From Pseudomonas khavaziana (GTDB lineage: Bacteria; Pseudomonadota; Gammaproteobacteria; Pseudomonadales; Pseudomonadaceae), in the NCBI RefSeq assembly GCF_019145205.1, contig NZ_JAHSTT010000008.1:1-64000 (forward strand): a stretch of 64,000 nt of DNA, written 5' to 3'. A program made the position numbers and the translations under genes. Every line of letters starts with the position of its first letter. Positions within the stretch are counted from its first letter, which is position 1. The notes under the pieces were generated by a model. It ran no database searches. It saw only the letters and a program-made list of their open reading frames with translations, and was not told the DNA's origin. Positions 52,707 through 61,885 of the stretch are shown here, in pieces.

Positions 52707-54803
52707 ATGCTGATCGGTAGCTATTCAACCTCCCTTGTCGTGATTTCCCTGTGCGTCGCTGTACTGGCGTCCTATACCGCGTTGGACCTGGCCGGGCGTA
52801 TCGCTACCGCCAAGGGACGCGCGGTGTATCTATGGATCAGCGGCGGTGCACTGGCGATGGGCGTCGGTGTCTGGTCCATGCACTTTATCGGCATGTTGGC
52901 CCTGCGCCTGCCGTTTGCCCTCGGGTTTGACCTGGGCATCACTGCGCTGTCGCTGTTGATCGCGGTGTTATCCAGTGGCTTCGCCTTGTGGCTGGTCAGT
53001 CAGCCACGCCTGACTGCCTGGCAGTTGGCATTCGGTGCGTTGGTCATGGGGGCCGGTATCGCCAGCATGCATTACACCGGCATGGCCGCGATGCGCATGA
53101 CCCCAGGTATCGACTATGACCCGACCCTGTTCGGCGCTTCGTTATTGATCGCGGTGATGGCTTGCGGTGCGGCACTGTGGATCGCCTTCAACCTGCGCCG
53201 CAACACGCCTTATGTGCGCCTGGCTCGAGGTGGTGCGGCAGTGGTGATGGGCGTGGCTATCGTTGGCATGCACTACACCGGGATGGCCGCGGCGCGTTTT
53301 GCCGATGGCAGTTATTGTGGTGCGGCGCTGACGGGTTTGAGCGGCAAGGGCCTGGATAACCTGGTTTTGGTGACCTCTTTGGCGGTGTTGGTCATTGCGC
53401 TATTGACCTCGCTGCTCGACGCACGCCTGGAAGCGCGCACCGCCGTGCTCGCCGATTCCCTGATCCTGGCTAACCAGGAACTGACCCATCTGGCCCTGCA
53501 TGACATGCTCACGGGCCTGCCCAATCGCACACTGCTGACGGATCGCATCCAGCAAGGTATCCAGGCGGTGAATGAGCAGGGTGGCTGCTTTGCCTTGATG
53601 TTTATCGACCTGGATGGCTTCAAGCCGGTCAATGACGCCTTTGGTCATCACATGGGCGATCAGTTGCTACGCGAGGTAGGCCTGCGTCTGCGCGAGGACT
53701 TGCGCAGCCAGGACACCCTGGCCCGTATTGGCGGTGACGAGTTTGTGCTGCTGGTGCAATTGACCCAACCGGACGATGCCATGGGCTTGGCTGAGCGTCA
53801 GGTCGGCCTGATCAACCGCACCTTCAAGGTCGCCGAGCAGGAGTTGAACATCTCTGCCAGCATCGGCATCGCCCTGTTCCCGGGCAACGGCAGCAGCCCC
53901 CAGGAATTGTTGATGAACGCCGATGCGGCGATGTACCACGCCAAGGGTATGGGCAAGAACGGCTACAGCTTCTTCGATGTATCGATGAACACCAATGCGC
54001 GCAAGCAATTGCAGCTATTGCAGGACCTGCGCAATGCCCTCGAACATGGGCAGTTTCGCTTGTATTACCAGCCCAAGTTCGACGCCGTCAGCGGTGCAGC
54101 GGTGGGCGCCGAGGCGTTGCTGCGCTGGGAGCACCCGCAGCAGGGCCTGCTGTTGCCGGCCACTTTTATCGCACTGGCGGAGAAGACCGGGCTGATCATT
54201 CCCATCGGCGAGTGGGTACTCAACGAAGCCTGCCGCCAGATGAGCCTGTGGTACGCCCAGGGTTACGAGAGCTGGCGCATTGCCGTGAACCTCTCGGCGT
54301 TGCAGTTCTGCCACGCCGGGTTGGTCAACAGCGTAGCGGCCGCCCTGGAGCGTCACCAATTGCCCGCGAACAGCCTGACCCTGGAAATTACCGAGACCAC
54401 CGCCATGAACGATGCCGACGCGAGCATGACAGTGTTGCAGCAGCTCTCGGACATGGGCGTCGATCTGTCCATCGATGACTTTGGCACCGGCTACTCCAGC
54501 CTGATGTACCTCAAGCGCCTGCCGGCCAACGAGTTGAAGATTGATCGCGGCTTCGTGCGTGACCTGGAACACGACAGCGACGACGCGGCGATCGTCTCGG
54601 CCATCGTGGCCCTCGGCCAGGCCCTGGGCTTGCGAATTGTGGCCGAAGGCGTGGAAACCGATGTGCAGCAGGATTTTCTCACTCGCCTGGGATGTGATTC
54701 GTTGCAAGGCTACTTGTTGGGGCACCCATTACCAGCCGATAGCTTCATGGCAGATATCCGGAGCGCCGAACAAACGGTAGCGCCTGACAAAAGCTACAAG
54801 TGA
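52707..54803 (+). CDS. MHYT-GGDEF-EAL cyclic-di-GMP protein
   Basis: 698 residues. An N-terminal seven-helix MHYT sensor (~1-245) carries repeats MHFIGMLALR, MHYTGMAAMRM and MHYTGMAAARF, thought to bind a metal and sense O2, CO or NO. Then GGDEF (~265-425, RIGGDEFVLLVQ, intact) and EAL (~435-690, GAEALLRWEHP, with downstream DDFGTGYSSL). Both catalytic signatures look complete, so it could make or degrade c-di-GMP. It matches the MucR/YkoW architecture of Pseudomonas; MucR controls alginate in P. aeruginosa, but orthology is not certain. Monocistronic. Confidence 0.92.
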   Translation: MLIGSYSTSLVVISLCVAVLASYTALDLAGRIATAKGRAVYLWISGGALAMGVGVWSMHFIGMLALRLPFALGFDLGITALSLLIAVLSSGFALWLVSQPRLTAWQLAFGALVMGAGIASMHYTGMAAMRMTPGIDYDPTLFGASLLIAVMACGAALWIAFNLRRNTPYVRLARGGAAVVMGVAIVGMHYTGMAAARFADGSYCGAALTGLSGKGLDNLVLVTSLAVLVIALLTSLLDARLEARTAVLADSLILANQELTHLALHDMLTGLPNRTLLTDRIQQGIQAVNEQGGCFALMFIDLDGFKPVNDAFGHHMGDQLLREVGLRLREDLRSQDTLARIGGDEFVLLVQLTQPDDAMGLAERQVGLINRTFKVAEQELNISASIGIALFPGNGSSPQELLMNADAAMYHAKGMGKNGYSFFDVSMNTNARKQLQLLQDLRNALEHGQFRLYYQPKFDAVSGAAVGAEALLRWEHPQQGLLLPATFIALAEKTGLIIPIGEWVLNEACRQMSLWYAQGYESWRIAVNLSALQFCHAGLVNSVAAALERHQLPANSLTLEITETTAMNDADASMTVLQQLSDMGVDLSIDDFGTGYSSLMYLKRLPANELKIDRGFVRDLEHDSDDAAIVSAIVALGQALGLRIVAEGVETDVQQDFLTRLGCDSLQGYLLGHPLPADSFMADIRSAEQTVAPDKSYK

Positions 54804-54857
54804 CGGGTATTCTTGGATCCAACCCTAAACATCAGGTTGAATCTGGAGACCGCAGCC

Positions 54858-55604
54858 ATGGATAAAGTCGTCGTCATCACCGGGGGTAGCCGTGGAATTG
54901 GCGCCGAGACGGCGTTGCTGGCCGCTCGCGAAGGGTATCGCATCTGCATTAATTATCAGTCTGACGAAAAGGCCGCCCAGGGCATGCTTGAACAAGTGCG
55001 TGGTGTGGGTGCCCAGGCCATTGCAGTGCGCGCCGATGTCAGCAGCGAAGATGAGGTAATCGCGTTGTTCAATCGCGTGGACGCCGAACTGGGCCGTGTC
55101 ACGGCGCTGGTCAATAACGCTGGCACCGTCGGGCAGAAGTCGCGGGTCGATGAAATGTCCGAATTTCGTCTCCTGAAAATCATGAAGACCAATGTGCTGG
55201 GCCCGATCCTGTGCGCCAAGCATGCGGTGTTGCGCATGTCGCCCCGGTATGGCGGGCAGGGTGGCAGCATTGTCAACGTATCGTCGGTGGCGGCGCGCCT
55301 GGGATCGCCGGGTGAGTATGTCGACTATGCCGCGTCCAAGGGGGCTCTGGACACCTTCACGCTTGGCCTGTCGAAAGAGGTCGCGGGTGAAGGCATTCGT
55401 GTCAACGCGGTACGTCCCGGCTACATCTTTACCGATTTCCACGCCCTCAGCGGTGACCCTGACCGGGTCAGCAAGCTTGAGTCCGGCATTCCCATGGCTC
55501 GTGGTGGGCGCCCGGATGAGGTGGCGGAGGCGATTATCTGGCTGCTGTCGGACAAGGCTTCATACGCCACCGGAACCTTCCTGGATCTGGGCGGAGGACG
55601 TTAA
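54858..55604 (+). CDS. Short-chain dehydrogenase/reductase
   Basis: 248 residues, classical SDR. The cofactor motif is TGGSRGIG (8-15), then NNAG (86-89), catalytic Ser in VNVSSVAAR (~142), Tyr157 and Lys161 (YVDYAASKG). The C-terminal PGYIFTDFHA/LGGGR block is usual. It is most like 3-oxoacyl-ACP reductase/glucose dehydrogenase-type oxidoreductases; substrate undefined. ATG 54858 has GGAGA upstream; the frame from 54813 adds a non-family leader. Confidence 0.9.
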   Translation: MDKVVVITGGSRGIGAETALLAAREGYRICINYQSDEKAAQGMLEQVRGVGAQAIAVRADVSSEDEVIALFNRVDAELGRVTALVNNAGTVGQKSRVDEMSEFRLLKIMKTNVLGPILCAKHAVLRMSPRYGGQGGSIVNVSSVAARLGSPGEYVDYAASKGALDTFTLGLSKEVAGEGIRVNAVRPGYIFTDFHALSGDPDRVSKLESGIPMARGGRPDEVAEAIIWLLSDKASYATGTFLDLGGGR

Positions 55605-55614
55605 ACCTCGAGGC

Positions 55615-56070
55615 TTAGTGCCCCAGGTTTTGCAGCACGTCGTAGCCGTCTTGCGCGAATGCTACGAGTAGGCGCGCCTCGGAATTTTTACGAGTGGAAT
55701 AGCCTGCGTTGTAAAAGCCGTTGATCTTGCCGTCATGCCGTTCACTGTTACCTACGCGACGATCATTCACGTTGTCGAGGACATTGATCACACGCGCCAG
55801 GTTATAGGCTGCGCGCGCCCTGGCCCTGGCATCAGGGTTGGCGGATGTCCAGTCGCCCAGTCGTCGCTTGAGCAAGTCGGTCACCGGATAGCTGTCCCTG
55901 CGCCTGAGCAGGTGTTTCACCCCTGGATTGGCGTTGATGATTTGCCTGGCGGAGCGACGATCCGCGAAAGGTGGCTCTTCGGGCGCTGCAGGCACCGCAA
56001 GCCAGTTGTTTTCCGGGCGGCCTTCGCCAAGCTGGTAGGCGGTCGATGTGGGGAGCATGTTGATGCGCAT
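55615..56070 (-). CDS. Protein of unknown function
   Basis: 151 residues starting MRINMLPTSTAYQLGEGRPE. Basic and polar: DRRSARQIINANPGVKHLLRRRD, TDLLKRRLGDWTSANPDARARARAAYNLARVI, then RVGNSERHDGKINGFYNAGY and SEARLLVAFAQDGYDVLQNLG. No signal peptide or membrane span. The DGKINGFYNAGYSTR segment resembles loops in some plant-associated secreted proteins, but I cannot place it in a family. It converges with the SDR gene. Start uncertain (eight codons longer possible). Confidence 0.55.
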   Translation of the reverse strand: MRINMLPTSTAYQLGEGRPENNWLAVPAAPEEPPFADRRSARQIINANPGVKHLLRRRDSYPVTDLLKRRLGDWTSANPDARARARAAYNLARVINVLDNVNDRRVGNSERHDGKINGFYNAGYSTRKNSEARLLVAFAQDGYDVLQNLGH

Positions 56071-56147
56071 GGCGGTCTCGAAGTGAAGATACACACACCT
56101 GAGTGTCTCCTAAGGGCGCTGCGTTCCAAAGGCTGTGTATCCCATCG

Positions 56148-57557
56148 TTAAAACGACCGCACAATTCGCCCCAGCGTTTCCATGGCCTTTTCCGACGCCT
56201 CGGTCCAGGGGCTGCCATAGTTCAAACGAATACAATTGCTGAACCGTCGGGTCGCAGAAAAAATCGGCCCCGGGGCAATGCTGATGCCTTGGGCCAAGGC
56301 CATCTGGAACAATTTCAGCGAGTCGGTCTGTTCCGGCAGTTCCAGCCACAGGAAATACCCGCCGGCCGGCTGGCTGACCCGTGTCTGGGCCGGGAAGTAA
56401 CGGGCAATGGCTGACAGCATGGCGCTTTGCTGTTCTTCCAGGGCATAGCGCAGTTTGCGCAGGTGCCGGTCATAACCGCCGTGCTGCAGGTAATCGGCAA
56501 TTGCCGCCTGGGCTGGCATTGATGGGCACAACGAGGTCATCAGTTTCAGGCGCTCGACCTTCTGCGCGAAGCGCCCGGCTGCGACCCAGCCGACGCGGTA
56601 ACCCGGAGCCAGGCTCTTGGCAAAGGAACCGCAGTGCATCACCAACCCTTCTGTATCAAAAGCCTTGGCCGACTTCGGCGCTTGCTGCCCGTAATACAGC
56701 TCTGCATAGACATCATCTTCGATCAACGGCACCTGATGGCCGCGCAGCAGTTCCACCAGCGCCTGTTTTCTCGCCTCAGGCAAGGTCGCGCCCATGGGGT
56801 TCTGGAAGCTGGTCATGGTCCAGCAGGCCTTGATCGGATAGCGCTCAAGGCTTTGGGCAAGGGCGTGGAGGTCAATGCCGTCGCGTGGGTGCACCGGGAT
56901 TTCCACGGCCTTGAGCTTCAGGCGCTCCAGCACTTGCAGGCAGGCATAAAACGCCGGGGCTTCGATGGCAACCAGGTCGCCGGGTTCGGTCACGGCCTGC
57001 AGGCACAGGTTCAGTGCTTCAAGGGCGCCATTGGTGATCAACAGCTCCTCCATGGGCAGCATCAGGCCGCCGACCATGTAACGCAGGGCAATCTGTCGGC
57101 GCAGTTGCGGGTTGCCCGGCGACATGTCGGTGACGACAAGGCGCGGGTCCATTTCGCGGCTGGCACTGGCCAGGGATCGAGCCAGGCGGGGCAGTGGGAA
57201 CAACATCGGGCTGGGGAACGCCGAGCCGAAGGGCACGGTGTTGGGGTCCTTGATGGAGTCCAGGACCGAGAACACCAGCTCACTCACGTCTACGCGGGTG
57301 GACTCATGCACCTGCGCACTCACCACCGGTTCGGAAAACGGGCTGGGCGCGTGGGTGTTGACGAAGTAGCCGGAACGCGGTCGTGCGCGAATCAGACCGC
57401 GGCGCTCCAGCAGGTAGTAAGCCTGGAACACCGTGGACGGGCTGACGCCGTAGGTCTGGCTTGCATAGCGCACCGATGGTACGCGCTGGCCCGGGCCGAG
57501 GACGCCGGAGCGGATGAGTTCTGCGATGTCGTCGGCGAATTTTTCGTAGCGTTTCAT
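56148..57557 (-). CDS. MocR/GntR-type PLP-dependent transcription regulator
   Basis: 469 residues. A GntR winged helix at ~1-70 (KFADDIAELIRSGVLGPGQRVPSVR, YGVSPSTVFQAYYLLERRGLIRARPRSGYFV) is fused to a class I aminotransferase-like domain with PLP Lys314 in GSFAKSLAPGYRVGW and the PLP-pocket SFQNPMG. Such regulators sense amines or vitamin B6. The target is unknown. Its promoter side faces a REPIN and ccoG. Confidence 0.92.
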   Translation of the reverse strand: MKRYEKFADDIAELIRSGVLGPGQRVPSVRYASQTYGVSPSTVFQAYYLLERRGLIRARPRSGYFVNTHAPSPFSEPVVSAQVHESTRVDVSELVFSVLDSIKDPNTVPFGSAFPSPMLFPLPRLARSLASASREMDPRLVVTDMSPGNPQLRRQIALRYMVGGLMLPMEELLITNGALEALNLCLQAVTEPGDLVAIEAPAFYACLQVLERLKLKAVEIPVHPRDGIDLHALAQSLERYPIKACWTMTSFQNPMGATLPEARKQALVELLRGHQVPLIEDDVYAELYYGQQAPKSAKAFDTEGLVMHCGSFAKSLAPGYRVGWVAAGRFAQKVERLKLMTSLCPSMPAQAAIADYLQHGGYDRHLRKLRYALEEQQSAMLSAIARYFPAQTRVSQPAGGYFLWLELPEQTDSLKLFQMALAQGISIAPGPIFSATRRFSNCIRLNYGSPWTEASEKAMETLGRIVRSF

Positions 57558-57598
57558 GAGGGCCTTAAACAGGTTTGTCTATGTGTACGCTGGGTAAA

Positions 57599-57687
57599 TG
57601 TGGGAGGGGGCTTGCTCCCGATAGCGGTGTGTCAGTGAAAAGATGCTGACTGATACACCGCTATCGGGAGCAAGCCCCCTCCCACAT
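57599..57687. repeat. REPIN between ccoG and the MocR gene
   Basis: TGTGGGAGGGGGCTTGCTCC and its mirror arm, with AGCGGTGTGTCAG/CTGATACACCGCT inner arms. It lies ten bases past the ccoG stop and upstream of the MocR gene. Confidence 0.92.
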
Positions 57688-57697
57688 TGGCCGATTG

Positions 57698-59107
57698 TCA
57701 GCGGTTCAACGGTGCGACGAAGCGACTGTCCGCCGCGCTATAAATCCAGGGTTCATCCACATCCGTCACCTTGAAGCGCAGGGTCTGCGAACTGCTCACC
57801 GGTTTGTCCGCCAGCAATGCCACAGAAACCGGTACATCGACGATTTCCCCGGGCGCCAGGCTGACCTGGGTTTTGCCCTGCAACTGGAAGCCGTCGGCAT
57901 CCACCAGTTCCAGACGGTAATCCTGGCGCTGCTGGGTCTTGTTGATGACCTTGAGGCTGTAGATGTTTTCGATCAAGCCCTGGCTGTTTTCGCGGAACAT
58001 ACCACGGTCCTTGGTCACGTCCAGCGACACCATCGGCCGTTCGACCAAGGCCACCACCAAGGCTGCGATCATCACCAGCAGCACGGAACTGTAGCCGATC
58101 AGGCGGGGCCGCAGCAGGTGAGTCTTGCCACCTTGCAGTTGGTGTTCACTGGTGTAGCTCACCAAGCCACGGGCGTAGCCCATTTTGTCCATGATTGAGT
58201 CGCAGGCGTCGATGCAAGCCGCGCAGCCGATGCATTCCATTTGCAGGCCGTCGCGGATATCGATGCCGGTGGGGCACACCTGTACGCACAGTTGGCAATC
58301 GATGCAATCGCCGAGGCCGACCGCCGCGGGCTGCACCTCGCGTTTACGCGGGCCACGGCGTTCGCCGCGGGCTGTGTCGTAGGAAATGGTCAGGGTGTCT
58401 TTATCAAACATCACGCTCTGGAATCGCGCATAGGGGCACATGTGCATGCACACTGCTTCGCGCAGCCAGCCGGCATTGATATAAGTGGCACCGGTGAAAA
58501 ACAGCACCCAAAACAGGCTCACTCCGCCCATCTGCCAGGTCAGCAATTCGGCGGCGAGCGGGCGAATGGGCGTGAAATAACCGACAAACGTCAGCCCCGT
58601 CAGCAGGCTGATACCCAGCCACAACGTATGTTTGGCCGAGCGTCGCGCCAGTTTATTCAGGCTCCAGGGTGCGGCTTGCAGCTTGATGCGTTGGTTGCGT
58701 TCACCCTCGGTGACCTTTTCACACCACATGAACAGCCAGGTGAACGAGCTTTGCGGACAGGTGTAGCCGCACCAGACGCGGCCGGCAAACACCGTGATCG
58801 CAAACAGGCCAAAGGCGCAGATGATCAGCAGCGCCGACAGCAGGATGAAATCCTGAGGCCAGAAAGTAGCACCGAAGATGTGGAACTTACTCTCGGCCAG
58901 GTCCCACAGCACGGCTTGGCGACCACCCCAGTTCAGCCATACGGTGCCGAAAAAGGCCAGGAACAGCAGGCCGGCGCCGCCGACGCGCAAGGTGCGGAAC
59001 ACGCCGGTGAAGCTGCGGGTATGGATCAGGTTGTCGCTGGATTTGGCCGTCACCTTCTTCGGGTGGTTGGGCTCAAAGGTTTCCACGGTTGGGATTCGTT
59101 CGCTCAT
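57698..59107 (-). CDS. ccoG: CcoG, iron-sulfur protein for cbb3 oxidase assembly
   Basis: 469 residues with five or so membrane segments. CGYTCPQSSF is the membrane Cys motif. Two 4Fe-4S ferredoxin motifs follow (GDCIDCQLCVQVCPTG and CIGCAACIDACD), then a C-terminal Ig-like FixG domain (NKTQQRQDYRLELVDADGF). CcoG reduces copper for insertion into cbb3-type cytochrome oxidase. Start at ATG 59107 (MSERIPTVETFEP); an in-frame ATG eight codons earlier exists. The ccoNOQP genes it usually accompanies are absent from the window. Confidence 0.94.
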   Translation of the reverse strand: MSERIPTVETFEPNHPKKVTAKSSDNLIHTRSFTGVFRTLRVGGAGLLFLAFFGTVWLNWGGRQAVLWDLAESKFHIFGATFWPQDFILLSALLIICAFGLFAITVFAGRVWCGYTCPQSSFTWLFMWCEKVTEGERNQRIKLQAAPWSLNKLARRSAKHTLWLGISLLTGLTFVGYFTPIRPLAAELLTWQMGGVSLFWVLFFTGATYINAGWLREAVCMHMCPYARFQSVMFDKDTLTISYDTARGERRGPRKREVQPAAVGLGDCIDCQLCVQVCPTGIDIRDGLQMECIGCAACIDACDSIMDKMGYARGLVSYTSEHQLQGGKTHLLRPRLIGYSSVLLVMIAALVVALVERPMVSLDVTKDRGMFRENSQGLIENIYSLKVINKTQQRQDYRLELVDADGFQLQGKTQVSLAPGEIVDVPVSVALLADKPVSSSQTLRFKVTDVDEPWIYSAADSRFVAPLNR

Positions 59108-59235
59108 GGTCGTTCGCTCATCAGCCTCCATCAGGCCGGGGAACTATGGGCGACAGGCTGTGAGCATAACAGGCTCAGGTATGGTGATAAAAACCGGATC
59201 AGATGGATTTGATTTAACCCTATTTGGCAATCTGC

Positions 59236-59260
59236 TGTACCTCAGGCTCACTGAGGTACA
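59236..59260. other. Hairpin between ccoG and the DUF3203 gene
   Basis: TGTACCTCAG (59236-59245) pairs with CTGAGGTACA (59251-59260) around GCTCA. It lies 33 bases after the DUF3203 stop and could end that transcript; it also lies in the leader expected for ccoG. Confidence 0.65.
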
Positions 59261-59278
59261 GGTGGTCTTTGACCTAAA

Positions 59279-59292
59279 TTGATACAGATCAA
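59279..59292. promoter_or_regulatory. Anr/FNR box
   Basis: TTGATACAGATCAA is an exact TTGAT-N4-ATCAA site, the target of Anr in pseudomonads. It lies ~170 bases upstream of ccoG, whose low-oxygen control by Anr is expected. It touches the DUF3203 stop. Confidence 0.82.
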
Positions 59293-59532
59293 TTAAATCA
59301 CCGAACCCGGTTTTTCGGCCTTTACGTGGTTACGACCATCCCTGGCGCCTTCTACTGTGAGGGCGTCGGCCTCGGCTTCGGTGATGTAGATCTGCTGGCC
59401 GGCCAACTCCACATACGACATGGCCTTGTCATTATCGGTCAGGATGTTTACCCGAGTAGCCGGCACGCTTTGTTCTTGGCCGTCCTCGTCGAGCGTGAAG
59501 TAGCACAAATGATTTTCGATGCGTACAGACAT
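59293..59532 (-). CDS. DUF3203 family protein
   Basis: 79 residues: MSVRIENHLCYFTLDEDGQE, ATRVNILTDNDKAMSYVELAGQQIYITEAEADALTVEGARDGR. The ITEAEADALTVEGA block is the family signature in Pseudomonas. Cytoplasmic, no known function. A GGAG-type ribosome site (CGGAG) precedes the ATG. Confidence 0.85.
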   Translation of the reverse strand: MSVRIENHLCYFTLDEDGQEQSVPATRVNILTDNDKAMSYVELAGQQIYITEAEADALTVEGARDGRNHVKAEKPGSVI

Positions 59533-59650
59533 GGCGATCTCCGTTCATGGGCTATGTACGGTTAGGCGACAGTAACGCTGGCGGGTTCCAGGCAACTGAC
59601 TGGCGGTCTGCGCTGTCTATCTTTCATTCACAATAAGAAGGGACACATCC

Positions 59651-60148
59651 ATGGACGCCTGGTGGCATCAAGTGTGGCAAACCCTGCAGGCTGAATTCGC
59701 CGACATCGGCGACGCACGGCAGTTGACGCAAATCACTGTGCGCCTGCTGATCGCCGCGCTGTTGGGCGGCATCCTGGGGTTTGAACGGGAACAAAAGGGC
59801 AAGGCGGCAGGGGTGCGCACCCATATGCTGGTGGCCTTGGGCGCCGCGCTGTTTGTTCTGGTGCCGCAAGTGTCCGGCAGCCAGGCAGACGCCATGAGCC
59901 GTGTTGTGCAGGGGGTGATTGCAGGGATCGGCTTCCTCGGCGCTGGCACCATTCTCAAGGGCAGAGAGGACGAAGAGGGCCAGCATGTAAAGGGGCTGAC
60001 CACCGCGGCCGGGTTGTGGATGACCGCCGCCATTGGCGTGGCAGCGGGGATGGGGCGGGAATCGACGGCGGTATTCAGTACGCTGCTTGCGCTGGTGGTA
60101 TTCAGTGTGATGCCCCGGGTCGTCAAGCTGCTGGACAAGGATGAGTGA
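59651..60148 (+). CDS. MgtC/SapB family membrane protein
   Basis: 165 residues. About four or five membrane segments: LLIAALLGGILGFEREQKGKAAGVRTHMLVALGAALF, then GVIAGIGFLGAGTILKGR and GLTTAAGLWMTAAIGVAAGMG. The FEREQ...GVRTH and GFLGAGTI motifs define the family. MgtC proteins help in low magnesium and acid stress and inhibit the F1Fo ATPase in some bacteria; this one lacks the long C-terminal domain of MgtC proper. AAGAAGGG lies before the ATG. Confidence 0.9.
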   Translation: MDAWWHQVWQTLQAEFADIGDARQLTQITVRLLIAALLGGILGFEREQKGKAAGVRTHMLVALGAALFVLVPQVSGSQADAMSRVVQGVIAGIGFLGAGTILKGREDEEGQHVKGLTTAAGLWMTAAIGVAAGMGRESTAVFSTLLALVVFSVMPRVVKLLDKDE

Positions 60149-60153
60149 CAGGG

Positions 60154-61338
<1,185 letters not shown>

Positions 61339-61523
61339 GGAAGGTACTCGCGTTACGGACGGAATAGTCTGGGCCAGCAACAAGGCGGGTCAGCGCACGA
61401 GCAATGAATCTATCTTGGCCTTCGAGGGAGTGATCTCGGTGATGTCTGTAAAGCGAGTGGGAAAAATCAGCATCGCTTGCCCACGATGTTTGGTTCGCAA
61501 GCAAGCGTTTGTGGGCCTGTAAA

Positions 61524-61682
61524 TCAGACGATAACGGGCGGCATCGTTGCGGGGGGTTCCTGCACGGGCGGTGGCTCGTTTTCAGGCGGCTCTTGTTCAG
61601 GAACGGGTTGTGGTTCTGTGGGCGGCAGCGGGGGCTCGTCGATATTCGGATCTTCGGGTTCAGGTGGTATCGGGATATTCAT
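61524..61682 (-). CDS. Small Pro/Glu-rich protein
   Basis: A 52-residue ORF: MNIPIPPEPEDPNIDEPPLP, continuing with more PxEP repeats (QPVPEQEPPENEPPPVQEPP) to VIV and TGA. Nearly half the residues are Pro and about a quarter acidic. GAGG is six bases before the ATG. Similar tiny MNIPxPPEPxDP proteins occur in many pseudomonads without known function. It would be extended and unstructured. It lies 185 bases upstream of the Ser-Asn-repeat gene on the same strand. Confidence 0.7.
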   Translation of the reverse strand: MNIPIPPEPEDPNIDEPPLPPTEPQPVPEQEPPENEPPPVQEPPATMPPVIV

Positions 61683-61885
61683 GGGTATGGCCTCGTTTAT
61701 GCTTTGCTCTATCGGTGGACCCTTGCCTGCGGGAAATGATTCCCGCCCGGTGGCGGTATATCCACCTGAACTTTTGAACAGCGCCCAGGCTCGGACCTTA
61801 TACGGCCCTGCTCAGGGAGAGCGTCGCCGTTTCTGAATTCGGATCAAGCAAAGGGCGTCCACGGGGCGTAAGGGGAAGATGCTCG

